From contig NZ_FOVL01000007.1 in NCBI RefSeq assembly GCF_900115145.1, positions 62,001-126,000 of the forward strand: a DNA stretch of 64,000 nt. Direction: 5' to 3'. This DNA is from Salegentibacter flavus (lineage in GTDB: Bacteria; Bacteroidota; Bacteroidia; Flavobacteriales; Flavobacteriaceae). The position numbers and the translations under genes are program-made. Each line of letters opens with the position of its first letter. Within the stretch, counting starts at the first letter, position 1. Positions 9,533 through 17,959 of this stretch are shown here, one piece after another. The notes beneath the pieces were generated by a model. The model did not search any database. It saw nothing but the letters and a program-made list of their open reading frames with translations, and was not told the DNA's origin.

Positions 9533-9563
9533 TTGTTTAAAAGTAAACTTTTAGTTATATTTG
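9533..9563 (+). promoter_or_regulatory. Bacteroidota-type promoter for the MORN-like gene
   Basis: TTG at 9533-9535, a 20-base spacer and a perfect TATATTTG at 9556-9563, with the start codon 23 bases downstream. One of the cleanest consensus promoters in the window. Confidence 0.8.
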
Positions 9564-9586
9564 TTAAGTTAAGATTATAGATACAA

Positions 9587-9946
9587 ATGAAAAAGATCAG
9601 AAATATAGTAATTGCTGCGGTTTTTATTGCCGGAGCAACCATATACGCACAGGATAAGCCTGAGCCGCGTTTTGAAAAAGACGGAGATCTTATTAAAGGT
9701 ACATTTTATTATGAAGACGGAAGTATTAAGCAGGAAGGTACGTACAAGAACGGGAAACTCCACGGCGAGTGGATTTCTTACAACCAGAGAGGTGAAAAGG
9801 AAGCAATCGCCCAATATTCCTTTGGTGACAAGACTGGTAAATGGTTTTTTTGGCATAACAGCCAGTTAACCGAAGTACATTATGACGAAAATAAAATTGC
9901 AGGTGTAATCAGCCGGGAAAGCGATTACAAGCTGGACAGAAAATAA
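9587..9946 (+). CDS. Secreted MORN-2/YwqK-like repeat protein
   Basis: A 119-residue protein with a signal peptide ending near TIYAQD. Three consecutive MORN-type repeats follow: GTFYYEDGSIKQEGTYKNGKLHGEWISYNQ, GEKEAIAQYSFGDKTGKWFFWHN, and a shorter QLTEVHYDENKIAGV. The tyrosine-glycine-turn pattern is that of the MORN_2/YwqK family, whose members are often labelled antitoxins by automatic pipelines without evidence. No toxin gene is adjacent. It is probably a small periplasmic or surface repeat protein of unknown role. Confidence 0.85.
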   Translation: MKKIRNIVIAAVFIAGATIYAQDKPEPRFEKDGDLIKGTFYYEDGSIKQEGTYKNGKLHGEWISYNQRGEKEAIAQYSFGDKTGKWFFWHNSQLTEVHYDENKIAGVISRESDYKLDRK

Positions 9947-9963
9947 ATTTAATTTTTAAATAG

Positions 9964-9995
9964 AAAACCCCGAAGTTGAAGCTTCGGGGTTTTTT
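9964..9995. terminator. Bidirectional intrinsic terminator
   Basis: Stem CCCCGAAG/CTTCGGGG with a six-base loop, an A-run before and a T-run after, between the convergent MORN-like gene and the RND efflux operon. Confidence 0.9.
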
Positions 9996-10000
9996 GTTTT

Positions 10001-13000
10001 TTATGCTTTCGCTTCCAGCTTTCTTTGTTTTCGTGCTTCAATTTTATCGGCTGTTTTAACCTTCGCCCGGCTTACCAGGTAAAACATTACCGGTACAATG
10101 ACCAGGGTTAAGAAGGTCGCGAAGACAAGTCCGAAAATAACTGTCCAGGCCAATGGACCCCAGAAGATCACATTATCTCCTCCAATATATATTTTGGGAT
10201 CGTAATCTATGAAAAGGCTAAAGAAATCGATGTTCAATCCTATAGCCAAAGGAATAAGTCCCAGTACCGTGGTGATAGCCGTTAAAATCACCGGTCTTAA
10301 TCTGGAAATTCCCCCTTTTACAATACAATTGAAATACTGCTCGCGGGTTAATAACTGGTCGTCTTCTAACCCCAACTCATTTTTCTTCCGGTCTATGAGG
10401 ATCTGGGTGTAGTCTACAAGCACGATGGCGTTATTAACCACAATCCCTGCCAGTGAGATAATTCCCATCATCGTCATAATAATAATGAAGTCCATCTGGA
10501 AAATAATCAAACCAAAAAATACTCCTACTAAACTAAGCATCACCGCCATTACGATGATTATTGGCTTTGATATCGAGTTGAACTGTGCTACCAGGATCAA
10601 AAGGATTCCGCCAATGGCAATAAGCAACGCCTTAAGCAGGAAGCTCATATTTTCTTCCTGTTCTTCCTGTTCCCCGGTGAACTCGAGAGAAATTTCCTTG
10701 GGAAGGTCGTAATTCTTCAACTCGGTTTTCAGGCGTTCTACAATCTCGTTTCCGTTGTAACCTTCAAGAACATTGGAGTATAATGTAATTACGCGCTTTA
10801 GATCTTTTCTCTTAATTGAGCTAAAAGAGGAAGCCTTATTGGTGGTAACCAGCGAGGAGATAGGTACCTGTACAATTTCCCCGGTATTTTGATCCATAAA
10901 GGTTACAGGTTGGTTGAACAAGGCATTTTCATCATAACGGAATTCCTCATTGAAGCGCACATTTACTTCATAGTCGTCATCACCTTCTTTGTAGGTAGAA
11001 ACCTCTTCGCCATAAATAGCTCTCCTAAGGGTTTGTCCAACTGCTGAAGTAGAAACTCCAAGCTGGCCGGCTTTTCTGCGATCTACTTTTACGTCCAGTT
11101 CAGATTTTGATTTATTGACATCAATCTTAAGATTCTCTATTCCGGGGATGCTTAGCCCCTGGATATAGGCCCGCATATTTTCTGCTTCAGCAAGCATTTG
11201 CTCATAATCCTCTCCCTTTAATTCCATGTTGATTGGATAACCGGAAGGAGGACCTGCCTGGTCTTTTTCTACAATAACCGATGCTCCCGGAAAGCCCTGT
11301 ACAGCATCACGCACCTCGCTTAAGACCTTGCTACTTCTCACGCCGCGTCTTTCATTAAACTCCCGCATAGAGAGGGTGATCTTGGCTTTATGTGGCATCT
11401 CATTTTGCTGCCCGCCATCAGTCATAGGATTTCCGGAGCCTTCACCAACCTGCGAGATAGCTGATTCGACCATAAAATTATACCCGTCTTCATCTTCGTA
11501 CTTTTTAATAACTTCAAAAACCTGGCTCTCTATTTTTTTAGTGAGTTCGTTAGTTTTATGAATATCGGTGCCTTCGGGATATTCTATATATGTAATGATC
11601 TGTTTAGGTTCATTTTCGGGGAAGAACAATACCTTGGGTTGTACCAACGCGATCAAAACGAAGGATACAAACAGTAGAAACAGTGTTCCGAAGAAAAATA
11701 AATAAGCTTTTTTTCCGCGCAGCGCATAGACAAGGGTTCTCTCGTAGAAACTTTCCATCTTTTTGAGGGCTCTTACCTGAAAGAAGTCTACTGCCTTAGA
11801 AATAAAATATTTATAAGCCCAAAGCAGGATTACTATCAGGATAAGAATGTTTCCGAAAGCTCTTAGGGCTCCTGTCGCTAATACGAAACCAAGAGTCAGT
11901 AGGATTATTCCTGTAGCCCCCAGAATTAGGCTAAGTCGTATCAGACGTTTTTTGGAAAATGATTCTTCCTCAGTTTTCATAAACTGGGAGGTAAGCATCG
12001 AATTGATTATCAATGCAACAAATAGTGATGACCCCAATACTATGGAAAGGGTGATTGGGAATATCATCATAAATTTCCCGACAAGACCTGGCCATAATCC
12101 CAAAGGGAAAAATGCCGCCAAGGTAGTGGCCGTTGAAGCGATAATAGGCCATGCGATCTCTCCTAAACCTTGTTTTGCGGCCTTGGTTCTCGACATTCCC
12201 TGGTCCATCAGGGAGTATACATTCTCCACAACTACAATTCCGTTATCAACCAGCATACCCAGTCCCATTACCAGGGCAAAAAGTACCATGGTATTTAGCG
12301 TATACCCCATACTGGAAAGAATGATATAGGAAAGAAACATAGAAAGCGGGATGGCAATTCCTACAAATAGGGAGTTCCTGAAACCGAGAAAAAACATAAG
12401 TACCAGGACCACAAGGATAACTCCAAAAATAATATTGTTAACCAGATCATCAACCTGATTAATGGTTTGGGTAGACTGGTCGTTACTGAGGCTTATGTGT
12501 AAACTTTCCGGGAGATAATTTTCCTGCTCGGTTTTAACGATCTCTTTGATGCTTTCTACCGCCTCGATCATATTTTTCCCGGCGCGTTTTTTAATATCCA
12601 GCATCACTACAGGTTGCCCATATTCCCTTGCGAATGTAGTAGCGTCTTTTTCTTTGAATTTAATTTCAGCGATGTCTTTTAGAAATACAAGGCCACCATC
12701 ACGTTTAACCACAACATCATTTAATTCATCTGGATCTTCAATTTCCCCGATTATCCTGATATTTTTCTGTGCTCCGCTGGTTATGATATTTCCCCCTGAA
12801 ATGGTACGGTTTTCTGCATTTACCGAATTCACTATATCATCAAAACTAACCTTGGAAGCCGTCATTTTGTAAACATTAACAGCGATTTCAACTTCCATAT
12901 CTTCTGCTCCACGAATTCCCGCCTCTTTAATTTGTGGGAGGAGTTCTATTCGCTCCTGAAGATATTCTGCATACTCCTTCAATTGCTGTACAGTATAATC

Positions 13001-13474
13001 TCCTGTAAGGTTAATATTAAGGATGGGCATTTCTTCGGTAAGGTTCAAATCGAAAACGTTAGGCTCTACTTTGGCACCGTTATCCAGAGTGGGCCAGGTG
13101 GTTTCTGCTTTTACCAGATCTACCTTGTCCTTAACTTTTTGCCTGGCAATATCTACCAGGATATCTTCTTCAAATTCAACAATTACCAGCGAATAATCCT
13201 GAAGTGTATTTGAAGTGATTTCTTTTACTCCAGCAATATTATTGAATTCCTCTTCCAGGGGTTCTGTAATAAATTTCTCAACATCTTCGGCAGAGTTGCC
13301 GGGATTTACCGAACTCACATAAATTTTGGTTTCAATAACCTCCGGAAATGATTCTCGGGGCATATTGTAATAAGACATAAGCCCGCCTACCATAATTATC
13401 GCGATAATCACGTAGACCGTCATTTTATTTCCAATGGCCCAGGAAGAAAGTTTGAATTCCTTATCTAATTTCAT
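10001..13474 (-). CDS. Efflux RND transporter permease (AcrB/HAE-type)
   Basis: The 1157-residue inner-membrane pump has the RND duplication: a membrane helix near residue 18-36, a large periplasmic loop, a helix bundle, a second loop and a second bundle. Landmarks include GMGLGMLVDNGIVVVENVY (the helix-4 proton-relay region, with Asp-Asn where AcrB has Asp-Asp) and SLAGIVVNNAIVLVDYTQ in the second half. It exports toxic small molecules using the proton gradient, with the adaptor and TolC encoded upstream in the same transcript. It is the last gene of the tetR-tolC-adaptor-pump operon. The substrate cannot be told from sequence. Confidence 0.95.
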   Translation of the reverse strand: MKLDKEFKLSSWAIGNKMTVYVIIAIIMVGGLMSYYNMPRESFPEVIETKIYVSSVNPGNSAEDVEKFITEPLEEEFNNIAGVKEITSNTLQDYSLVIVEFEEDILVDIARQKVKDKVDLVKAETTWPTLDNGAKVEPNVFDLNLTEEMPILNINLTGDYTVQQLKEYAEYLQERIELLPQIKEAGIRGAEDMEVEIAVNVYKMTASKVSFDDIVNSVNAENRTISGGNIITSGAQKNIRIIGEIEDPDELNDVVVKRDGGLVFLKDIAEIKFKEKDATTFAREYGQPVVMLDIKKRAGKNMIEAVESIKEIVKTEQENYLPESLHISLSNDQSTQTINQVDDLVNNIIFGVILVVLVLMFFLGFRNSLFVGIAIPLSMFLSYIILSSMGYTLNTMVLFALVMGLGMLVDNGIVVVENVYSLMDQGMSRTKAAKQGLGEIAWPIIASTATTLAAFFPLGLWPGLVGKFMMIFPITLSIVLGSSLFVALIINSMLTSQFMKTEEESFSKKRLIRLSLILGATGIILLTLGFVLATGALRAFGNILILIVILLWAYKYFISKAVDFFQVRALKKMESFYERTLVYALRGKKAYLFFFGTLFLLFVSFVLIALVQPKVLFFPENEPKQIITYIEYPEGTDIHKTNELTKKIESQVFEVIKKYEDEDGYNFMVESAISQVGEGSGNPMTDGGQQNEMPHKAKITLSMREFNERRGVRSSKVLSEVRDAVQGFPGASVIVEKDQAGPPSGYPINMELKGEDYEQMLAEAENMRAYIQGLSIPGIENLKIDVNKSKSELDVKVDRRKAGQLGVSTSAVGQTLRRAIYGEEVSTYKEGDDDYEVNVRFNEEFRYDENALFNQPVTFMDQNTGEIVQVPISSLVTTNKASSFSSIKRKDLKRVITLYSNVLEGYNGNEIVERLKTELKNYDLPKEISLEFTGEQEEQEENMSFLLKALLIAIGGILLILVAQFNSISKPIIIVMAVMLSLVGVFFGLIIFQMDFIIIMTMMGIISLAGIVVNNAIVLVDYTQILIDRKKNELGLEDDQLLTREQYFNCIVKGGISRLRPVILTAITTVLGLIPLAIGLNIDFFSLFIDYDPKIYIGGDNVIFWGPLAWTVIFGLVFATFLTLVIVPVMFYLVSRAKVKTADKIEARKQRKLEAKA

Positions 13475-13475
13475 G

Positions 13476-14648
13476 TTACTCCTCGTTTCTTATTTTTACT
13501 TCCTGACCTTCGCGTAGATTCTTGGCACCTTCTACAATAAGAATTTCTCCCGGTTGTATACCTTCAGTAATCTCTATCTTATCCTGGTAAACATACCCGG
13601 TCTCCACGATCTTTTTACGGGCGATCCCTGTTTCGTCATCAGAATCTTTTTCCAGTATATAAACAATATTTTCTCCCAAAGCATTTTGTTGAACCGAATT
13701 TTCAGGAATTACCACTGCGTTTTCGGCAGTATAATCGTTAAGTCTTATTGTGGCAATCTGGTTCGGCTTGACCAGTCCATCTTCGTTAGGCAATGCCACC
13801 TGAACTCCAAAAGTGCGATTGTTGGGATTAATATAGCTTCCCACCTGTCTCACTTCACCTTCATACTCCCGGTTTATAGAACCAATCTTTATTTTTACCT
13901 GGGTGCCCTTTTCTATCATATTGAGGTAATTTTCGGGTACCGCAGCATCCACATACATATTTTCTAAACTTATTAGTCTGAATAACGGACTCTGACCGGG
14001 ATTCACTACCTGACCCTCATCGGTGATCACCTCATCTATAACTCCGCTAAATGGAGCAGTAATCACTGTTTTGGCAAGACGGGATTTTAATTGCTCCAGC
14101 GACCTTTGGATTGCCTCATAATTGGTTTTAGTTTCCAGGTATTGCATTTCTGAGCCTATGTTCTGCTCCCATAATCTTTCCTGGCGTTCAAAACTTGTTT
14201 TTGCTAAAGCGACCCGCGTTTCCAATTGGGCAAGCTCACTAGAAAGTCCGCCGTCATCAATAATAGCCAGCGTTTGGCCCTTTCTAACATTCTGACCTTC
14301 CTTTATTCTGATATCGATTAATACTCCGGAAAATTCGGGATAGATAATGATATTTTCATCGGTAGCGACATCGCCCTGAACTTCTGCATAATGCTTGAAC
14401 AAGGTGTCCTGAATAACCTGCGTAGTAACCAGGTCTAACCCGCGGTTTTTATCAAGCTGATTAATGGCCTTGTCCAGTTGGTCTATTTTGGCGGTTAATT
14501 CGCTTTGTTGTTGTCCTAATTCAGTTTTTTTTTGCTTGATCTCTGATAGGTCACCGCGTTTTATTATCTCTTCAACTGACTGGTCATCTTTTTTTCCGCA
14601 GGAAAAAGTAATAAAGCTTATCGTTAATAGAAGTGCTATTTTCTTCAT
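13476..14648 (-). CDS. RND efflux periplasmic adaptor, lipoprotein
   Basis: The preferred start is the ATG at 14648, which places MKKIALLLTISFITFSCGKK at the N-terminus as a lipoprotein signal with lipobox FSC. An ATG at 14687 in the same frame overlaps the tolC stop and would add 13 residues. The adaptor (390 residues) shows the membrane-fusion-protein order: helical hairpin, a lipoyl/biotinyl-like half (GVLIDIRIKEGQNVRKGQTLAIID), its partner (ITAPFSGVIDEVITDEGQVVNPG), a beta-barrel, and a membrane-proximal domain. It bridges the RND pump and TolC. It ends one base before the pump gene. Confidence 0.93.
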   Translation of the reverse strand: MKKIALLLTISFITFSCGKKDDQSVEEIIKRGDLSEIKQKKTELGQQQSELTAKIDQLDKAINQLDKNRGLDLVTTQVIQDTLFKHYAEVQGDVATDENIIIYPEFSGVLIDIRIKEGQNVRKGQTLAIIDDGGLSSELAQLETRVALAKTSFERQERLWEQNIGSEMQYLETKTNYEAIQRSLEQLKSRLAKTVITAPFSGVIDEVITDEGQVVNPGQSPLFRLISLENMYVDAAVPENYLNMIEKGTQVKIKIGSINREYEGEVRQVGSYINPNNRTFGVQVALPNEDGLVKPNQIATIRLNDYTAENAVVIPENSVQQNALGENIVYILEKDSDDETGIARKKIVETGYVYQDKIEITEGIQPGEILIVEGAKNLREGQEVKIRNEE

Positions 14649-14676
14649 CGGGATATTTTGATTGCTATTTTTTAAT

Positions 14677-16032
14677 TTAGTTTTCATCAGGGTAATTTGT
14701 GGTGTCGAGTAGATTTTCCAGCTCGGCTTTATTGGTGATCACATTCAGCATTGACTGGAGGAAATCCTGCTGTGCGGTATAAAGTTGTCTTTGTGCCTCG
14801 CTTAGCTCAAAGCTACTGCCTACACCTTCAAAAAATTTGATTTGGTTTTTGCGTTCTATACGCTCGGAGAGTTCCAGGTTTTTCTTTTGAGTCTGGAAAT
14901 TTTCAAGGCTATATTCATATTCGATTTTAGCCGAATTTATCTTTCTCAATACATCATTCCTGGTTTCTTCCAGTTCCAATATGGCCTGCTCGTAGGCTAT
15001 TTTCTTTTGCTGCGTACGGGCACCACGCATCCCGCTACTGAATATAGGGATGTTTAAAGAGATGCCTAAAATTGATTGCCCAAAGTATTCCTGGTCACTG
15101 TTAAAAAAGGTGAATTCCTGACTAAAACCCTGAACTCCGTAATTAAGAAAACCGCTTAGACTTGGGAGCGCTTTAGATTTTTCAAGTTTCACCTGAATCT
15201 CGGCAGATTGAGCACGGTTTTCAGCAATGCGGTAATCAATATTTTCTTCTACCGGAATTTGGGTTTCAAGTAGACCCATATCAAAATACTCCATTGCCAG
15301 CTCATCAAGATCTTCGGTGAGTTCCACAGGTGTTTCTACAGGCAGGCCTAAACTTAATTTGAGGACATCATAAGAAATATCCTGCATTCTACGGCTTCTG
15401 CTTAGATTGTTTTTTAAGCGCAGCAAAGTGATCTCCAATTGCTCCACATCTTCTTCTTCGGCGAGACCATTTTTGTAAATCTCCTTGGTCTCATTGTAGT
15501 TCTTTTCAACATTGGCAACGTTCTTCTCGAGGATTTCAACACTTTCCTCTGCCAGAAGTACATTTCCGTAGGCATTAATGATGGCTTTTTTAACCTCGTG
15601 ATTGGTTTTGGTTTTCGCATTTTTGGAAATCTGGAGTAGGGTTTTAGCCGATTGTATTCCCACTATATAAGAGCCGTCAAAAATAAGCTGGTTCCAGGTT
15701 GCTGTGGCATTAAGGTTATGCTTGGTGCCAAATACTACCGGCACAAAAGTCCCCGGTTCTTCTCCGGCAATTTCTCCCGGTAAAAGAGTTACCGGTTGTT
15801 TCAGATAATTCTGGTAATCTGTAATTGCGCCTAATTGAGGAAGCCCCTGGGCAATGATTTCCCATTTTTGTTTAATAGCAATGTCAATATCCCTTTGGGC
15901 ATTTACCGAGCTATAATTGTTTTCCAGTCCGAATCGGATCGCTTTTTCCAGAGAAAAGCTGTATCCGTCATCGGTTTCCTGAGCCTGAATTCCTGAGGAA
16001 ATCAGGAAGATGAGCAGAAAAAGTCTACGCAT
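14677..16032 (-). CDS. TolC family outer-membrane efflux channel
   Basis: A 451-residue protein with a signal peptide (cleavage near SGIQAQE). Two homologous helical halves are typical of the OEP/TolC family: one near ETKEIYKNGLAEEEDVEQLEI, one near RKNQIKFFEGVGSSFELSEAQRQLYTAQQDFLQS. It forms the trimeric outer-membrane exit duct for the pump. Its ATG overlaps the stop of tetR by eight bases, and its own stop overlaps the alternative upstream start of the adaptor, so all four genes are tightly coupled. Confidence 0.94.
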   Translation of the reverse strand: MRRLFLLIFLISSGIQAQETDDGYSFSLEKAIRFGLENNYSSVNAQRDIDIAIKQKWEIIAQGLPQLGAITDYQNYLKQPVTLLPGEIAGEEPGTFVPVVFGTKHNLNATATWNQLIFDGSYIVGIQSAKTLLQISKNAKTKTNHEVKKAIINAYGNVLLAEESVEILEKNVANVEKNYNETKEIYKNGLAEEEDVEQLEITLLRLKNNLSRSRRMQDISYDVLKLSLGLPVETPVELTEDLDELAMEYFDMGLLETQIPVEENIDYRIAENRAQSAEIQVKLEKSKALPSLSGFLNYGVQGFSQEFTFFNSDQEYFGQSILGISLNIPIFSSGMRGARTQQKKIAYEQAILELEETRNDVLRKINSAKIEYEYSLENFQTQKKNLELSERIERKNQIKFFEGVGSSFELSEAQRQLYTAQQDFLQSMLNVITNKAELENLLDTTNYPDEN

Positions 16033-16642
16033 GATTTATATTTTTTCGTTTGTTTAAAAATTCCTGAAGTGTTTTAAGACCTTTAGGGGTCGAAATTGCC
16101 CGGATATGATATTCCACAAAATATTCCATTAACTTGGCATTGCTATACTCTTCTGTGGGAAAGAGATCTTTATCTTTTAACCCCATCATTCCTGTAAAAT
16201 GAATTCGACTTATAAATGAGATAGGGATGTCGCTACGGTAATGCCCCGTGGTAATACCACATTCAAGATTTTCTATAACACAGCATTGCACCAGTTCATA
16301 TTGCCTGCTGCTAATGCTCTTGTAAATTTTAGGATAATACTTCTGAAGCTGATATTGCGGCGAGGTCTTTTCGTCCTTCAGGTATTTCATCGAAAAGCTT
16401 TTAATCTCGTAAATCTCCTCGATAGGATTCATTTTTTTTGCCCTGATATCCTTGATCCCCTGGTCTATATTCTCAAACAGATGATTGGTGACCGCCTGCA
16501 CCAGTTTTGTTTTGGTGTCAAAATGGGCATAAATAGTTTTTTTGGATATTGCCATTTCATTAGCGATATCATCCATAGTGACACTTTTAAAACCGAGGTT
16601 TAAAAACATCTCGGTAGCTGTATTTAAAATTTTATCTCTCAC
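16025..16642 (-). CDS. TetR/AcrR family repressor of the RND efflux operon
   Basis: The start chosen is the GTG at 16642, giving 205 residues beginning RDKILNTATEMFLNLGFKSVTMDDIANEMAISKKTIYAHF, the usual TetR helix-turn-helix domain. The open frame extends to a TTG at 16699, but that codon lies inside the -33 promoter element and a 9-base inverted repeat, so the longer form cannot be the normal product. The C-terminal ligand domain is unremarkable. As first gene of the operon and with an operator on its own promoter, it very likely represses itself and tolC-adaptor-pump until a ligand binds. Confidence 0.92.
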   Translation of the reverse strand: MRDKILNTATEMFLNLGFKSVTMDDIANEMAISKKTIYAHFDTKTKLVQAVTNHLFENIDQGIKDIRAKKMNPIEEIYEIKSFSMKYLKDEKTSPQYQLQKYYPKIYKSISSRQYELVQCCVIENLECGITTGHYRSDIPISFISRIHFTGMMGLKDKDLFPTEEYSNAKLMEYFVEYHIRAISTPKGLKTLQEFLNKRKNINHA

Positions 16643-16668
16643 AAAATTCGGTCTAAAAAAATTGGCTG

Positions 16669-16699
16669 CAAAAATATAACTTGGAAACTTTATATACAA
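16669..16699 (-). promoter_or_regulatory. Promoter of the tetR-efflux operon
   Basis: Minus strand TTG at 16699-16697, a 20-base spacer, and TATTTTTG at 16676-16669. The GTG at 16642 lies 26 bases beyond, so the promoter supports that start. Confidence 0.75.
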
Positions 16700-16710
16700 G
16701 GAAAGTTTCC
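16683..16710. promoter_or_regulatory. Inverted-repeat operator, probably bound by the adjacent TetR repressor
   Basis: GGAAACTTT (16683-16691) and AAAGTTTCC (16702-16710) form a perfect 9-base inverted repeat separated by 10 bases, total 28 bases. It covers the -33 element and spacer of the tetR promoter and ends eight bases before the TTG of the divergent prenyl synthase promoter. TetR proteins typically bind such sites as paired dimers. Confidence 0.7.
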
Positions 16711-16717
16711 CTGGTTT

Positions 16718-16747
16718 TTGAATAATTTAACCTGGTCTCTAAATTTG
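16718..16747 (+). promoter_or_regulatory. Promoter of the polyprenyl synthase gene
   Basis: TTG at 16718-16720, a 19-base spacer and TAAATTTG at 16740-16747. The ATG at 16790 is 42 bases downstream. A longer open frame would begin with the TTG of this promoter, which argues against it. Confidence 0.75.
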
Positions 16748-16789
16748 AATTACATTCTATTATGGTATTTTAGCCAAAAAATTGATACG

Positions 16790-17764
16790 ATGAGGTCCAT
16801 TTCAGAGTACCGGGAAGAATTTTTGGAATATTTAGACACGAAAATTGAAGTAAAAGAGCCAAGAAATCTTTACGAGCCTATGCGATATATTTTGCAATTG
16901 GGCGGAAAACGTTTAAGACCTGTTTTAGTGCTTATGGCTACTGAAATTTTTGATGCCGATTACCGCAAAGCCCTTGATGCTGCTCTGGCTATAGAGATTT
17001 TCCACAATTTTTCCCTTGTGCACGACGATATCATGGACGATGCCCCGATAAGGCGTGGTAAGAAAACCGTTCATGAGAAATGGGACATCAATACGGGCAT
17101 TCTTTCAGGAGATGCAATGTTGATAAACGCGTATCAGTTATTTGAAAATTATGAGGATAAGGTCTTCAAAGAATTAGCGCAATTATTTACAAGGACCGCG
17201 ATGGAGGTTTGCGAGGGGCAGCAGTACGATATGGATTTTGAGGCCCGGGAAGATGTAAGGATTGAGGATTACCTTAAAATGATAGAATACAAAACTGCTG
17301 TTTTGGTTGCTGCCTCTCTACAGATGGGAGCTATAATTGCCAGGACTTCAAGAGAATGTAAAGATGCTATATACCAATATGGGAGACTGCTCGGGATCGC
17401 CTTTCAGCTGCAGGATGATTACCTGGATGCCTTTGGAGATCCTGAAACCTTTGGAAAACAATTAGGAGGCGATATCATTGAAAATAAAAAAACATTCCTT
17501 TATTTAAAGGCCATTGAACTATCTGGTAAGCGGGAAGCCAGGCAGCTAGAGCATCTTTACTCTATTAATCCGGCCGAGAGTTTGGGAAAAGTTGAGGCAG
17601 TAAAGTCAATTTTTGAAAAAAGTGGCGCCGCCAAGCTCACCCGGACCGAAATTGAAAAATACACCCAAAAGGCTTTTGATGTCTTGGATAAGATAGATTT
17701 GAAGGAAGATAAAAAAGCTCCTTTGCGAAAATTTGGAGAAAGTTTAATGGAAAGACAGGTTTAA
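16790..17764 (+). CDS. Polyprenyl diphosphate synthase (trans-isoprenyl type)
   Basis: From the ATG at 16790 the product is 324 residues, the usual family length. It has the GGKRLRP substrate motif (residues 38-44), the first aspartate-rich motif DDIMDD (79-84) and the second QLQDDYLD. It condenses isopentenyl diphosphate units onto an allylic diphosphate. Bacterial homologues with this spacing and a long-chain pocket usually make the octa- or heptaprenyl side chain of menaquinone, but the chain length cannot be read safely from the sequence. The preceding 24 codons of open frame overlap the promoter and are excluded. Confidence 0.92.
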   Translation: MRSISEYREEFLEYLDTKIEVKEPRNLYEPMRYILQLGGKRLRPVLVLMATEIFDADYRKALDAALAIEIFHNFSLVHDDIMDDAPIRRGKKTVHEKWDINTGILSGDAMLINAYQLFENYEDKVFKELAQLFTRTAMEVCEGQQYDMDFEAREDVRIEDYLKMIEYKTAVLVAASLQMGAIIARTSRECKDAIYQYGRLLGIAFQLQDDYLDAFGDPETFGKQLGGDIIENKKTFLYLKAIELSGKREARQLEHLYSINPAESLGKVEAVKSIFEKSGAAKLTRTEIEKYTQKAFDVLDKIDLKEDKKAPLRKFGESLMERQV

Positions 17765-17869
17765 CTTAAGCTCCAGCACAATTCTGAAAATTATGTGAAG
17801 TATTTTTAAATACTCTAATTACCCTGATAATACGCAGGTTTTCTATGTTAAATTTCTTATAAGAGATAA

Positions 17870-17881
17870 GATAAATTTATC
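17870..17881. promoter_or_regulatory. 12-base palindrome upstream of sucA
   Basis: GATAAATTTATC is a perfect 12-base palindrome 30 bases upstream of the TATTTTTG -7 element at 17912-17919 of sucA. It could be an operator, but AT-rich palindromes of this length also arise by chance. Confidence 0.3.
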
Positions 17882-17959
17882 GTTTTCTACAGGCCCTTTT
17901 TTTAAAAATTGTATTTTTGTCCTGTTTTCAAGATTTTAAAGAAACATTAGTTTCCACTT

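Noticed and set aside
11847-12329. 160-codon rightward frame opposite the RND pump gene
   Set aside because: It lies fully inside the pump gene on the other strand, with no promoter or family match.
16718-16789. N-terminal extension of the prenyl synthase frame
   Set aside because: The extension begins with the TTG of the promoter and ends before the ATG at 16790, so it would lie upstream of the transcript start.
17799-17814. AGTATTT/AAATACT inverted repeat after the prenyl synthase gene
   Set aside because: The stem is AT-rich with a two-base loop and no T-run, so it is not convincing as a terminator.
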